DNA of 64,000 bases, taken from positions 62,001 to 126,000 of the forward strand of contig NZ_BMOP01000013.1 in the NCBI RefSeq assembly GCF_014647135.1, given 5' to 3'. This DNA is from Shewanella xiamenensis (GTDB lineage Bacteria; Pseudomonadota; Gammaproteobacteria; Enterobacterales; Shewanellaceae). Below the pieces are notes generated by a model. It had not been told where the DNA came from and searched no databases. It saw only the letters and a list, made by a program, of their open reading frames with translations. Below are positions 1 to 8,675 of the stretch, piece after piece. Both the position numbers and the translations under genes were made by a program. Position 1 is the stretch's first letter. Each line of letters starts with the position of its first letter.

Positions 1-197
1 GGCGGTAAATAGTGAGGTGAATAAATTTCCCCACACTAAAGCCCGCGAGCGCCCGAACGCAATTCGGGGTCAGCAGATCTGGTGTCCTAGCTTGTCTCGC
101 CATGGTTAATGCCTATCGAGCGCTACTATTCCAGAGCCGACGGTAATGGACTGTTTGCCGCAAGCAACAGTACTGAGTCCGGATGGAAGAGAATGTA
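1..197 (+). ncRNA. FMN riboswitch (RFN element), 5' end cut by window
   Basis: The leader of ribB carries the conserved blocks of the RFN aptamer in order: GGCGGT at the window start, AGCCCGCGAGCG near 40-52, GGTCAGCAGATCTGGTG near 68-84, CCAGAGCCGACGGT near 132-145 and AGTCCGGATGGAAGAGAA near 176-193. RFN elements bind flavin mononucleotide and lower expression of riboflavin genes when FMN is plentiful. The first strand of the closing stem lies before base 1, so the aptamer is incomplete here. A long insert in one variable arm (about 85-130) is normal for the class. Confidence 0.93.
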
Positions 198-393
198 AGA
201 CAACACTTGGATAATTGGCATTAACTTGAGCTAAGTATCCCTGCTGTTAGCCTCATATTTTGCAATCACGTTTTTAAGCCTGCGCTTAAAGCGGGTCGAT
301 TGCTACAGCACAATCCCCTTTAGGGTAATGGCTGTATTTCTGCACGCCCTGATTCTGGATATTCCCATGTCGTATTTTTGAAGGATATTAACC
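198..393 (+). promoter_or_regulatory. ribB leader / riboswitch expression platform
   Basis: About 195 bases separate the aptamer from ribB. A small hairpin (TTTAAGC at 273-279 with GCTTAAA at 284-290) is visible, but it has no following U-run, so it is not a clear terminator. GAAGGAT at about 379-385 is the likely ribosome binding site. Translational control through masking of this site, as known for some proteobacterial ribB leaders, is an inference. I see no open reading frame of note here. Confidence 0.5.
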
Positions 394-1047
394 ATGAATC
401 AGTCTTTACTTGCTCCTTTTGGTACTGCTATCGAACGCGTTGAAGCGGGTCTTAATGCCCTGCGCCAAGGCCAAGGTGTGTTGGTGGTCGATGACGAAGA
501 TAGGGAAAACGAAGGCGACTTAATTTTTGCCGCCGAGTCACTAACCAATGCGCAAATGGCCATGCTCATTCGCGAATGCAGCGGTATCGTGTGTTTGTGT
601 TTACCGGACGAAAAGGTCAAAGCCCTTGAGCTACCACCTATGGTCGAAAACAACTCGAGCCAATATGGCACCGCGTTTACCGTGAGTATCGAGGCCAAAG
701 TGGGCGTCACTACTGGGGTTTCGGCCGCTGACCGTGTCACCACCATTAAAACCGCCATCGCCGACAATGCTAAGCCAAGCGATTTGGCTCGCCCAGGCCA
801 TGTGTATCCGCTGCGCGCTCAACCGGGCGGCGTGTTAACTCGTCGTGGCCACACCGAAGGCACGATTGATTTAATGCAGCTAGCCGGACTCAAGCCCGCA
901 GGCGTGTTGTGTGAAGTCACCAATCCCGATGGCACTATGGCGCGTCTGCCGGAAATTATCGCCTTTGGTGCAGCGCATAAAATGCCTGTACTGACGATTG
1001 AAGATATCGTGGTTTACCGTAAGTCGTTATTAGCCAATGTAGGCTAA
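394..1047 (+). CDS. ribB: 3,4-dihydroxy-2-butanone 4-phosphate synthase
   Basis: This enzyme converts ribulose 5-phosphate to 3,4-dihydroxy-2-butanone 4-phosphate and formate, giving the four-carbon unit for the xylene ring of riboflavin. The 217-residue protein has the length of a stand-alone RibB, with no GTP cyclohydrolase II domain. It shows the acidic metal-binding loop [10 protein letters not shown] (residues about 33-42) and the RRGHTEGT segment (about 150-157) that are diagnostic for the family. The ATG has a GAAGGAT ribosome site at good distance. Its leader is an FMN riboswitch, so flavin feedback control is expected. It stands alone and ends in a strong terminator. Confidence 0.96.
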   Translation: MNQSLLAPFGTAIERVEAGLNALRQGQGVLVVDDEDRENEGDLIFAAESLTNAQMAMLIRECSGIVCLCLPDEKVKALELPPMVENNSSQYGTAFTVSIEAKVGVTTGVSAADRVTTIKTAIADNAKPSDLARPGHVYPLRAQPGGVLTRRGHTEGTIDLMQLAGLKPAGVLCEVTNPDGTMARLPEIIAFGAAHKMPVLTIEDIVVYRKSLLANVG

Positions 1048-1076
1048 ATTTGGCCCCATAAACAGGATGCAATTTA

Positions 1077-1107
1077 AAGGACGCGTGCGAAGGCCCGCGT
1101 CCTTTTT
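1077..1107 (+). terminator. Rho-independent terminator of ribB
   Basis: AAGGACGCG at 1077-1085 pairs with CGCGTCCTT at 1096-1104 across an 11-base loop and is followed by more T residues. It sits 30 bases after the ribB stop. Confidence 0.85.
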
Positions 1108-1402
1108 TATTTAACTTCGATAAAACACTTTGGTTAAGCATCAAATCACGCTAGATATCACAGACAGCAAAACAATTTATCTGCTAGGAGAAAATTTCAT
1201 CAATAAAAATATAATCTTAGGTGTATATAATAAATAGCTGAATTTCGTGAGCTAGATTAGATATCCATAAACCAAGGGTCGCGAGCGACAGACTTGTATG
1301 TTAAATATTCGCACCCAGTGCCTGACCTTCCGCTTTCACCCCATCAAGGAAATTCCTTGATTTTTTATGTTTCAAATCAGGCCAATTGAGGAGTAAGTTT
1401 GT
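1108..1402 (+). promoter_or_regulatory. Long AT-rich leader with terminator-like hairpin before the GGDEF/EAL gene
   Basis: This gene-free stretch must hold the promoter of the downstream c-di-GMP gene. Near its end ATCAAGG (1343-1349) pairs with CCTTGAT (1355-1361) and is followed by six T residues, which is a textbook intrinsic terminator lying only about 36 bases before the start codon. A second tight stem (GTCG/CGAC) lies near 1278-1289. I looked for the conserved bases of the c-di-GMP-I aptamer and did not find them. The ribosome site is GAGGAG at about 1388-1393. Confidence 0.5.
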
Positions 1403-4400
1403 ATGCCATCCACGCTACAGCATCTCAGCTTGAAACAGAAACTGATTCTGTTTTCGCTGCTACCTTTGCTGATGATGAGTATTTTTGTGCTGTCGCGAAT
1501 GTATGTACTTGTGAAAGAGTATCGCTTTGCCACTCAAAACCATTTGGCAATACAAACCACTTCAAAAATCAATGAATTACTCTATCAACTTCATAACGAA
1601 TATGGATTAAGTACCCAATTACTCCCAGCCACTACGCCTCAAGATGAAACACGTCTATTGCAACAGCAACAACTGACCTCTGATGCACTAGAAGCACTGC
1701 TTAAGAGTCCGGCTTTGCTTGCGTTGAATACTGCGTTAAGTGGCCAACTGGCATCGACCCAGTTACAGGAAAAACTGACGAGTTTAACGCTGCTAAGTCA
1801 TAAATTGGCATCGAGCCGCCAAGAAGCGCTCGATCAACACCCTTCTGCATTTATCGATTTATATCAACAATTTAATTCTGAATTAATGCAGTTAATCCAA
1901 CAACTGCAATTACTCACCAATGATATTAATCAATCAAGAGCCTACGCGGATTTACTGAATCTACTGATGGTGCAAGAGTTGGCGGTGAAAGAACGCAGCG
2001 CCATCAATCGTATGTTGTTGTCAGAAAGCCTCAGCATTAATGACTACAAAGCCATCAATACCATTATGTATGAATATGGCCAAGCCATCTCCCATGCCAG
2101 CAATGCCTCAATATCTGACAGACATTCCCTCATCCGCCAGATACAAGCCTCACCGGAAAGCTTGCGAATACTTAAAATCAGTCAACAAATAGAGCAACAG
2201 ATCCATATCAGCACGTTAGTACAAAGCATCAACGCCAATCTGGGTTACGATGGGTTAATCGATAGTTTTCAAGATTACTTATTAACGGGTAGCCTGATAT
2301 CGCTTGAGAAGTTCAATCAATCCTTAGCCACGATTCAGCAAAAACTCGCAGAACTTAACCGCGAAACAATCAACCTGCCTTCACTTGCGCCTGCAGTACA
2401 GATTATCGAAGAGAGTATCAACCAGTATCAATTCTGCATGTCCAAGATCTTACAATTAAAAGATCAAAAACTATCGCTCGCTGAAATCACCGCCCTTGCT
2501 CACATCAACAATACCGATCTCACTAGCGCCATTGATAAATTATTAATGCCTCCCCATCCAGTGAGCAGCAAACACTGGTGGACATTAACCACAGATAGAA
2601 TCAATAAGCTGAACGCGCTCAGTAATGAAATCACGCGTACCATGGCTCGCCAGAGTAATGAACAACAACAGCATGCGCTAACCCTATTAGGTATTTATCT
2701 GCTCTCCGCCTTATTTACCGCCACCATCACCCTGTGGCTAGGGCGGAAAATCATTCGTAGCTTTATGGATAAAATCACCCAAATTGCTAATGATATGCAG
2801 CGAATGGCCGCCGACCCTGAGTTGAATATTCATATTGATGTGTCAGGCTCAGATGAACTTGCGCGGATGTCACGGGCGATGAACCGTATGCTGAGCGAGC
2901 GCCAGAAAGCGAATCAAGCGCTTAATCGGGCCGCGGCGGTCTTTAACTATTCGGCCGAAGGCATTATGGTGACGGATGCCGATAACCATATCGAATTAGT
3001 TAACCCCGCCTTTAGCCAGATCACAGGCTATAGCTTAGAAGAGGTGAAAGGCCGAAGCCCTTCACTTTTAAGCTCGAAACGCCATCCAAGCCATTTCTAT
3101 ACCGCGATGTGGGAAGCATTAGAAAAAAACGGCAAATGGGAAGGCGAAATCTGGAATAAGCGCAAAGATGGCCAAGTGTATCCCGAGTATCTTGCGATTA
3201 CAGTGGTGCGTAATGAACGGGGTGAAATAATCCAACATATTGGTTTGTTTATGGATATCAGTAAACGTAAGCAATATGAACAGGATCTGTGGTATCAGGC
3301 ACATTTCGATACGCTCACCGGATTACCGAATCGCAAACTCTTTAATGAGCGGCTGCAGCATGAAATCCAGCTCGCCCAACATGACTCCCGTAAACTGGCG
3401 ATTCTGCTGATTGATTTAGACCAATTTAAATATATTAATGACGTACAAGGCCACGCCACAGGCGACTTATTATTACAAGATGTGGCCAAGCGACTGGAAA
3501 ATATTGCTGGTAAAACCGACTTTGTCGCCCGCATCGGCGGGGACGAATTTGTGCTTATCCTTCCCCGTGTCACCAATGAATTTGCGATCGAGCATATGGC
3601 AAGCCATATCATCGAAACCCTGTCGACGCCTTTTAGCTTGAATGAACGGGAAATTCAAATTTCCGCCAGCTTTGGGATTGGGGTTTACCCAGAAGATGGG
3701 CTAGATGTCAGCTCGCTGACCCGCAACACAGAAATGGCCATGTATCAGGCAAAAGACGCCGGCCGCAATAACTTCAAATACTTCACCTCGGGAATGAACC
3801 AAGCCATGTTTGCCCGTATGGAGCTTGAACAGCGGCTACGCCGTGCCGTGGCACAGAATGAGTTTACGCTGCACTATCAACCGATTGTGGAGATGAAAAC
3901 AGGTAAAGTCTGCAGTGTTGAAGCGCTGATCCGCTGGCAAGATCCGGATTTAGGCTTAATCCCTCCTGACCAGTTTATTGGCATCGCTGAAGAGACAGGA
4001 CTTATCGAACCTATGGGGGAATGGGTACTCAACCAAGCGATGCACGACCTCAGACAATGGCAACAACTTGGCTTACACCTTAACGTGGCTATCAATGTTT
4101 CAAGCCGCCAATGTGTAAATGCTCGAGGTTTAGGATTTGATCAAGTGCTGCAAGAATGCTTTAACCGCCACCATATCAACCCAAGAAACGTGCATATTGA
4201 GATCACTGAAAGCATGCTGATGGGCGATGCTAGCCACTGCTTAACCACACTAGAGTCCATCCGTCATTTAGGCTCGCAGATTTATATCGACGATTTTGGT
4301 ACAGGCTATTCATCCCTGAGTTATTTGAAGAAATTCCCTATCTCTGTGATAAAAATCGATCGCAGCTTTGTGGAAAATGCCCTGAGCAATAGCTCAAATA

Positions 4401-4636
4401 CTAATTTAGTGAAAGCCATCGTGATGATGGGGCAAAGCCTTGAAATGGAACTCGTGGCCGAAGGGATTGAAACCGAAGCCCAATGGAATCTACTGCGTGA
4501 TTTAGGTTGCCACTACGCCCAAGGCTATTTGATCTCTAAGCCCCTGCCATTTGCAGCCATTACGCCGCTGCTAAGCCAAACACTACCGGCATTATTACAG
4601 CAGCAAGAACCGCGCGAAAAGTGTGTTAATGCTTGA
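1403..4636 (+). CDS. Membrane NIT-HAMP-PAS-GGDEF-EAL c-di-GMP turnover protein
   Basis: This 1077-residue inner-membrane protein is built to sense an outside signal and change cyclic di-GMP. A transmembrane helix (about 13-33) precedes a long periplasmic helical region resembling the NIT nitrate/nitrite-sensing domain; its NEYGLSTQLL segment matches the usual ERGLS-type hallmark. A second helix (about 424-448) leads to a HAMP linker, a PAS domain (about 511-635), a GGDEF domain with an intact GGDEF motif (about 712) and a C-terminal EAL domain. The EAL part keeps EAL (about 839), the NVSS asparagine, EITE, DDFGTGYS, the IKID lysine and EGIE, so phosphodiesterase activity is likely. The RxxD inhibitory site before GGDEF is absent. 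The net direction of its activity cannot be told from sequence. Confidence 0.9.
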   Translation: MPSTLQHLSLKQKLILFSLLPLLMMSIFVLSRMYVLVKEYRFATQNHLAIQTTSKINELLYQLHNEYGLSTQLLPATTPQDETRLLQQQQLTSDALEALLKSPALLALNTALSGQLASTQLQEKLTSLTLLSHKLASSRQEALDQHPSAFIDLYQQFNSELMQLIQQLQLLTNDINQSRAYADLLNLLMVQELAVKERSAINRMLLSESLSINDYKAINTIMYEYGQAISHASNASISDRHSLIRQIQASPESLRILKISQQIEQQIHISTLVQSINANLGYDGLIDSFQDYLLTGSLISLEKFNQSLATIQQKLAELNRETINLPSLAPAVQIIEESINQYQFCMSKILQLKDQKLSLAEITALAHINNTDLTSAIDKLLMPPHPVSSKHWWTLTTDRINKLNALSNEITRTMARQSNEQQQHALTLLGIYLLSALFTATITLWLGRKIIRSFMDKITQIANDMQRMAADPELNIHIDVSGSDELARMSRAMNRMLSERQKANQALNRAAAVFNYSAEGIMVTDADNHIELVNPAFSQITGYSLEEVKGRSPSLLSSKRHPSHFYTAMWEALEKNGKWEGEIWNKRKDGQVYPEYLAITVVRNERGEIIQHIGLFMDISKRKQYEQDLWYQAHFDTLTGLPNRKLFNERLQHEIQLAQHDSRKLAILLIDLDQFKYINDVQGHATGDLLLQDVAKRLENIAGKTDFVARIGGDEFVLILPRVTNEFAIEHMASHIIETLSTPFSLNEREIQISASFGIGVYPEDGLDVSSLTRNTEMAMYQAKDAGRNNFKYFTSGMNQAMFARMELEQRLRRAVAQNEFTLHYQPIVEMKTGKVCSVEALIRWQDPDLGLIPPDQFIGIAEETGLIEPMGEWVLNQAMHDLRQWQQLGLHLNVAINVSSRQCVNARGLGFDQVLQECFNRHHINPRNVHIEITESMLMGDASHCLTTLESIRHLGSQIYIDDFGTGYSSLSYLKKFPISVIKIDRSFVENALSNSSNTNLVKAIVMMGQSLEMELVAEGIETEAQWNLLRDLGCHYAQGYLISKPLPFAAITPLLSQTLPALLQQQEPREKCVNA

Positions 4637-4660
4637 TAGGTTGACGAAAATCCTGATTTT

Positions 4661-4700
4661 TGCCCATAAAAAAGCAGCCTAGGCTGCTTTTTTATGGGCA
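4661..4700. terminator. Bidirectional terminator, 40-bp perfect palindrome
   Basis: Bases 4661-4680 are the exact reverse complement of 4681-4700, with a GC-rich core (GCAGCCTAGGCTGC) flanked by an A-run on one side and a T-run on the other. It separates the convergent GGDEF/EAL gene and ferritin and can terminate both. Confidence 0.9.
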
Positions 4701-4712
4701 AAGAGGTAGCGC

Positions 4713-5249
4713 TTAAGCCTGCGGTTGGCTTTGAGCATTCATAATACTTTCGCCGCCCTTTGAGGCTAATTTGGCAAGATCTTTATCAATAAAGAACAAC
4801 GCTTTGCCATCTTCACCCACTAAACGGATCTTATCGACAATCGACTTAAACAGCTTTTCTTCTTCATGCTGTTCAGCCACATACCATTGCAGAAAATTGA
4901 AGGTTGAATAATCTTGATTCGAAAATGCAGTGTGGGCTAACGCGTTAATCTGACGAGTAATTAACTGTTCATGCTCATAGGTCAGCTCGAATAACGCCAG
5001 CAGAGAATCGAACTGTGACTGAGGTGCTGCAATGGCGCCCAATAGAGGTAAACCACCGGTTTCACTCACATAGGTGAACAAACGGCGCATATGGCCCATT
5101 TCTTCATCTGCATGTTCGCGCATAAATTTTGCTGCGCCTTCAAAGCCTTGATCTTCACACCATGCACTCATTTGCAGGTATAAATTAGAGGAGAAAAACT
5201 CCATATTAATTTGTTCATTCAACTTTTCGATCATGGTTGCAGACAGCAT
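4713..5249 (-). CDS. ftn: Non-haem bacterial ferritin
   Basis: This is a 24-mer-forming iron-storage protein of the FtnA type that oxidises Fe(II) and stores it as a ferric mineral in the cytoplasm. The 178-residue chain has the four-helix ferritin pattern, with ferroxidase ligands in the segments beginning [17 protein letters not shown] (about 17-33), [15 protein letters not shown] (about 42-56) and [13 protein letters not shown] (about 122-134). The start has an AGAGGA ribosome site. A Fur-like palindrome lies about 115 bases upstream. It is a single gene, divergent from moeA. Confidence 0.93.
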   Translation of the reverse strand: MLSATMIEKLNEQINMEFFSSNLYLQMSAWCEDQGFEGAAKFMREHADEEMGHMRRLFTYVSETGGLPLLGAIAAPQSQFDSLLALFELTYEHEQLITRQINALAHTAFSNQDYSTFNFLQWYVAEQHEEEKLFKSIVDKIRLVGEDGKALFFIDKDLAKLASKGGESIMNAQSQPQA

Positions 5250-5577
5250 AGTTAATCCTCTTGGGCATTCGCACTTAAATCATCGGCTCACATTGTCATG
5301 AAGGGCGGCAGCAAAAGCAACAAAATTTACCTTTGTTGACTTAGCTAAGTTAATGATTCATTGATAAAAATGATTTTCATTTGTTCATAGAATCGCGTTT
5401 AGTACCGCACGAACGGTACTGCAAACTCAAGTATAAAAAGAGTAAACCTTAGGCAACACTTAAGGAAAACTACCTAACAAATCACATAAACTCCTATGCA
5501 GATCATAGCCAAGCAAGCGCAGCGTGGCATAATAGCCCCCATATTTGCTCCAACCCTTTGCCCATAAGGAAGACCCG
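5250..5577. promoter_or_regulatory. Divergent ferritin/moeA control region
   Basis: These 328 bases hold the promoters of ferritin (leftward) and moeA (rightward). Besides the Fur-like site there are a 12-bp perfect palindrome ACTTAGCTAAGT at 5339-5350 and a hairpin AGTACCG/CGGTACT at 5401-5420. I cannot assign regulators to these two. No gene is visible. Confidence 0.5.
5365..5379 (-). promoter_or_regulatory. Candidate Fur box
   Basis: Read on the minus strand, this site matches the 7-1-7 Fur consensus TGATAATCATTATCA at 12 of 15 positions. It sits upstream of ferritin, where iron control is common in this group. Binding and its sign are inferences. Confidence 0.5.
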
Positions 5578-6831
5578 ATGTCCGTGAAAGCCGATCCTTG
5601 TTCGCAACCTAGCTTAATGCATCCAGATCAAGCCATTCCCCTTCTGCTTGAGCAGGTTAGCCCAGTGTCAGACACCGAAGTCGTTACACTTCCCCACGCG
5701 CTTGGCCGCGTGTTAGCAGAGGATTTGGCCTCGTGTATCGATTTACCCCCCTTTGATAACTCATCAATGGATGGCTACGCTTTTCTCTTTGCCGATTTAA
5801 ACAGTCAAACCGAGCAGACCACATTAACACTGATTGGTAGCTCCTTCGCAGGCCATGGCTTTGAGGGTGAAATTATCCCCAACTCCTGCGTGCGCATTAT
5901 GACGGGCGCGCCAGTGCCTGCGGGTTATGACACAGTGCAAATGCAGGAAGAGACCCAAGCACAGGGCAATCAAATCCAAATCAATCACCCTAAGGCTAAG
6001 GGCGCCAATGTGCGTTGCCGCGGTGAAGAGCTGTTGCAAGGCACTAAAGTGCTTAAAGCGGGCATCGAAATTAAAGCCGCTGAGCTCGGTGTATTAGCCA
6101 CCATTGGCGTGAGTCAGGTGCGGGTTTACCGCCAACTCAAGGTCGCGTTTTTCTCCACAGGGGATGAGCTGCGCCCCGTGGGCAGCGACTTAGCGCCAGG
6201 GCAAATTTACGACTCCAACCGCTATTCAATCCAAGGGTTACTCAACCGCGCCAATGTGGAATGGTTAGATTTAGGGGTTGTCGCTGACGATCCAGAGGCG
6301 ATTCGCCATGCATTTCGCCATGCCGCGAGCCAAGCGGATATGGTATTAACCTCGGGCGGCGTATCCGTCGGTGAGGCAGATTTTACGAAGCAGATCCTTG
6401 ATGAAGAAGGCAAAATCACCTTCTGGAAACTCGCCATCAAACCAGGTAAACCCTTCGCCATGGGACGCATAGGCAAAGCAGTATTCTGTGGTTTACCGGG
6501 TAATCCTGTGTCCTCTATGGTGACCTTCTACAAGCTGGTGTGGCCAATTCTAAACAAGATGCAGGGCTTAACCCCAAAAGCGCCACTGATGTTATCGGCT
6601 ACCCTGACGACACCAGTGCGTAAACAGCCCGGCCGCGTTGAGTATCAGCGCGGTATTTTATCCCGCAATGCACAGGGCGAGCTGGAAGTCGCCATTACAG
6701 GCAGTCAAGGGTCGGGTATGTTGACCTCTATGAGTCTGGCTAACTGCTTTGTGTTGTTAGAACAGTTCCAAGGTGACTCGCCAGCGGGCACAAAAGTCAC
6801 GGTTGAACCCTTTAACAGCGTGCTTTGCTAA
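5578..6831 (+). CDS. moeA: Molybdopterin molybdenumtransferase MoeA
   Basis: MoeA inserts molybdate into adenylylated molybdopterin to make the molybdenum cofactor. I start it at the ATG at 5578 rather than at an upstream in-frame codon at 5545, because AAGGA at 5566-5570 has ideal spacing to 5578. The resulting 417 residues match the usual family length. The N-terminal part carries the PPFDNSSMDGYAF segment, and the MogA-like domain shows FFSTGDEL and TSGGVSVGEADF, the substrate-binding signature. moeB follows after 9 bases, so the two form an operon. mogA, another cofactor gene, lies at 56.5 kb in this window. Confidence 0.96.
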   Translation: MSVKADPCSQPSLMHPDQAIPLLLEQVSPVSDTEVVTLPHALGRVLAEDLASCIDLPPFDNSSMDGYAFLFADLNSQTEQTTLTLIGSSFAGHGFEGEIIPNSCVRIMTGAPVPAGYDTVQMQEETQAQGNQIQINHPKAKGANVRCRGEELLQGTKVLKAGIEIKAAELGVLATIGVSQVRVYRQLKVAFFSTGDELRPVGSDLAPGQIYDSNRYSIQGLLNRANVEWLDLGVVADDPEAIRHAFRHAASQADMVLTSGGVSVGEADFTKQILDEEGKITFWKLAIKPGKPFAMGRIGKAVFCGLPGNPVSSMVTFYKLVWPILNKMQGLTPKAPLMLSATLTTPVRKQPGRVEYQRGILSRNAQGELEVAITGSQGSGMLTSMSLANCFVLLEQFQGDSPAGTKVTVEPFNSVLC

Positions 6832-6840
6832 GGTCTTTTT

Positions 6841-7602
6841 ATGAATCAACAAGTAGACATCCTTAGCGATAGCGAACTCACCCGCTACAGTCGCCAAATC
6901 TCGATCAAGGCGATGGATATCGATGGCCAAGAACGCTTAAAACTCGCCAAAGTGTTGATGATTGGCGCTGGCGGTTTAGGCTGCGCGGCGGGGCAATATT
7001 TGACCGTTGCGGGTATTGGCGAGATGACCTTAGTCGATTTCGATACGGTTGAGCTCTCTAACCTACAGCGCCAAGTGCTGCATCAGGATGCCACTATTGG
7101 CCAACCTAAAGTCGAGTCGGCCAAGCAGCGCCTTAATCAGCTCAATCCTCACGTTAAAATCAATACTATCAATGCGGTATTGGATGACCATGAGATCGAT
7201 GCCTTAGTCGCCAACCACAGTATCGTGGTCGATTGCACTGATAATGTCAGCGTGCGTGAGCAATTAAATAAGAGCTGTTTTAAGCACAAGATCCCTCTGG
7301 TTTCTGCCGCAGCCATCCGCATGGAAGGCATGGTCACCGTATTTGACTATCAAGCGCAAACGCCTTGTTATCATTGCTTTAGTTCACTTTTTGGCGAGCA
7401 GCAACTCAGCTGTGTCGAATCCGGTATTCTTGCGCCCGTCGTCGGTATGGTCGGCTGCTTGCAGGCGGTTGAAGCAATCAAAGTCATCACGGGTATGGGC
7501 AAAACACTGGCAGGACGAATGCTGATGATCGATGCTATGACCATGGAATTTCGCGAGATGAAATTACCCAAGCACCCTCACTGCAAGATATGTGGTGAGT
7601 AG
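6841..7602 (+). CDS. moeB: Molybdopterin-synthase adenylyltransferase MoeB
   Basis: MoeB is an E1-like enzyme that adenylates the C-terminal glycine of MoaD so that it can receive sulfur for molybdopterin synthesis. The 253-residue protein has the nucleotide-binding GAGGLGCAAGQYL loop (about 42-54), the DFDTVELSNLQRQ segment, and two CxxC pairs that bind structural zinc (CYHC near 180 and CKIC at the C-terminus). It follows moeA by 9 bases in an operon and has the normal length. No rhodanese domain is fused, unlike in MoeBR proteins. Confidence 0.95.
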   Translation: MNQQVDILSDSELTRYSRQISIKAMDIDGQERLKLAKVLMIGAGGLGCAAGQYLTVAGIGEMTLVDFDTVELSNLQRQVLHQDATIGQPKVESAKQRLNQLNPHVKINTINAVLDDHEIDALVANHSIVVDCTDNVSVREQLNKSCFKHKIPLVSAAAIRMEGMVTVFDYQAQTPCYHCFSSLFGEQQLSCVESGILAPVVGMVGCLQAVEAIKVITGMGKTLAGRMLMIDAMTMEFREMKLPKHPHCKICGE

Positions 7603-7657
7603 CACATTAACCTTTAATATTCAGCACGCTTTTTACAATTAAGGAATGACAAATCAA

Positions 7658-8320
7658 ATGGATACTGAAAATAGCGTATTTGACCGCCGCACAACCGATG
7701 ACCCTATTATTGGCGCGGGTGTCTATAACTTAGTGATTGGCTTAACCCTCGTCTGGGGTTTTGCCGTGAACTATATGATGGTCAGCTATATCGACCCCGA
7801 GGCGATTGCCAGCGTGAATCCGTGGGTGTTCTTTATCGGTTACTTCGCCTCCTGCTTCTTGGGGATTTATCTGTTCCAATCTTCAACTAATCCCCTCGTC
7901 AGCTTTATTGGCTATAACTTTGTAGTCGTGCCCTTCGGCCTGATTATTAATATGGTTGTCAGTCAGTACGATCCCGCATTAGTTACTGAAGCGATTAGAA
8001 TAACTGGCCTAGTCACGATTGCCATGATGTGTTTGGGCACGCTGTTTCCAGCTTTTTTCCAAAAAATATCTGGAGTACTTACCATCGCATTACTATTGGT
8101 GATAGTAGTCGAACTAATTGAAATATTTATCTTTAATACCCATCACGGCATTTTAGATTGGATAGTTGTGCTGATCTTTTGTGGCTATATTGGCTACGAT
8201 TGGGGCCGCGCGAACCAAATCCCGAAAACCGTCGATAACGCCGTCGATAGCGCCGCCGCTTTGTATATGGATATCATCAATCTATTTCTACGTATTTTGC
8301 GGATTTTAGGACGAAAATAA
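7658..8320 (+). CDS. Bax inhibitor-1/YccA-family membrane protein
   Basis: This protein of about 220 residues is almost wholly hydrophobic, with about seven predicted transmembrane helices, and ends in the segment LYMDIINLFLRILRILGRK typical of BI-1/YccA proteins. Some family members leak calcium or interact with membrane proteases; no role can be fixed here. Two starts are possible. The ATG at 7646 abuts the AAGGA at 7641-7645 and is too close to use it, while the ATG at 7658 is 12 bases away, so I prefer 7658. It follows moeB by 55 bases and may be partly co-transcribed. Confidence 0.72.
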   Translation: MDTENSVFDRRTTDDPIIGAGVYNLVIGLTLVWGFAVNYMMVSYIDPEAIASVNPWVFFIGYFASCFLGIYLFQSSTNPLVSFIGYNFVVVPFGLIINMVVSQYDPALVTEAIRITGLVTIAMMCLGTLFPAFFQKISGVLTIALLLVIVVELIEIFIFNTHHGILDWIVVLIFCGYIGYDWGRANQIPKTVDNAVDSAAALYMDIINLFLRILRILGRK

Positions 8321-8345
8321 GTCACTCAATGACAAGGAAAACAGC

Positions 8346-8633
8346 ATGAAACTAACCTCACCACTGTTAATCGGTCTCATCATCGGCGCCAGCTTAATCG
8401 GCTGCGGCGAGAAAACCGAGCCAGCAACAAACGCTCAGGCTGAAACAAAAACGGAAGCAAAAGCACAAATCGCCAACCCTGCATCAGAGTATTGCGCCTC
8501 CCTCGGTGGCATATCGGAAATCCAAAGAACCGCAGAGGGTGAACACGGTATGTGTACCTTGCCAAACGGTGAACAGATTGAAGAGTGGGCGCTATTTCGC
8601 CGCGACCATCCACAGGAAAAGCCCAGTAATTGA
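8346..8633 (+). CDS. DUF333 lipoprotein
   Basis: This small protein of 95 residues is exported and lipid-anchored. Its signal sequence ends in the lipobox LIGC (Cys at about 20), followed by a low-complexity Glu/Ala/Lys linker (about 22-42). The C-terminal half carries the DUF333 pattern: NPASEYCASLGG, then GMCTLPNGEQIEEWALFR. Such domains are often annotated as haemolysin-like without evidence, and the real function is unknown. The Asp after the cysteine that would keep it in the inner membrane is absent, so an outer-membrane location is plausible. RBS AAGGA precedes the ATG. Confidence 0.82.
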   Translation: MKLTSPLLIGLIIGASLIGCGEKTEPATNAQAETKTEAKAQIANPASEYCASLGGISEIQRTAEGEHGMCTLPNGEQIEEWALFRRDHPQEKPSN

Positions 8634-8644
8634 GGCTGAGTAAA

Positions 8645-8675
8645 AAAGCAGGCGCACTCGGCGCCTGTTGTTTTA
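8645..8675. terminator. Terminator between DUF333 lipoprotein and rlmF
   Basis: CAGGCGC (8649-8655) pairs with GCGCCTG (8661-8667). An A-run precedes it and T-rich sequence follows, so it can serve the converging genes on both strands. Confidence 0.75.

Noticed and set aside
399..767. Open frame on the minus strand inside ribB, and similar long antisense frames inside moeA, hutH, hutU and the TonB receptor
   Set aside because: They lie fully inside well-supported genes, show no recognisable family, and have no ribosome site; they are shadows of codon bias.
1108..1340. Possible c-di-GMP riboswitch before the GGDEF/EAL gene
   Set aside because: The conserved GEMM aptamer bases and its tetraloop-receptor pair are not present; only a terminator-like hairpin is seen.
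7646..7660. Start of the BI-1-like gene at 7646
   Set aside because: That ATG touches the AAGGA sequence and leaves no room for ribosome spacing, so 7658 is preferred, with some doubt.
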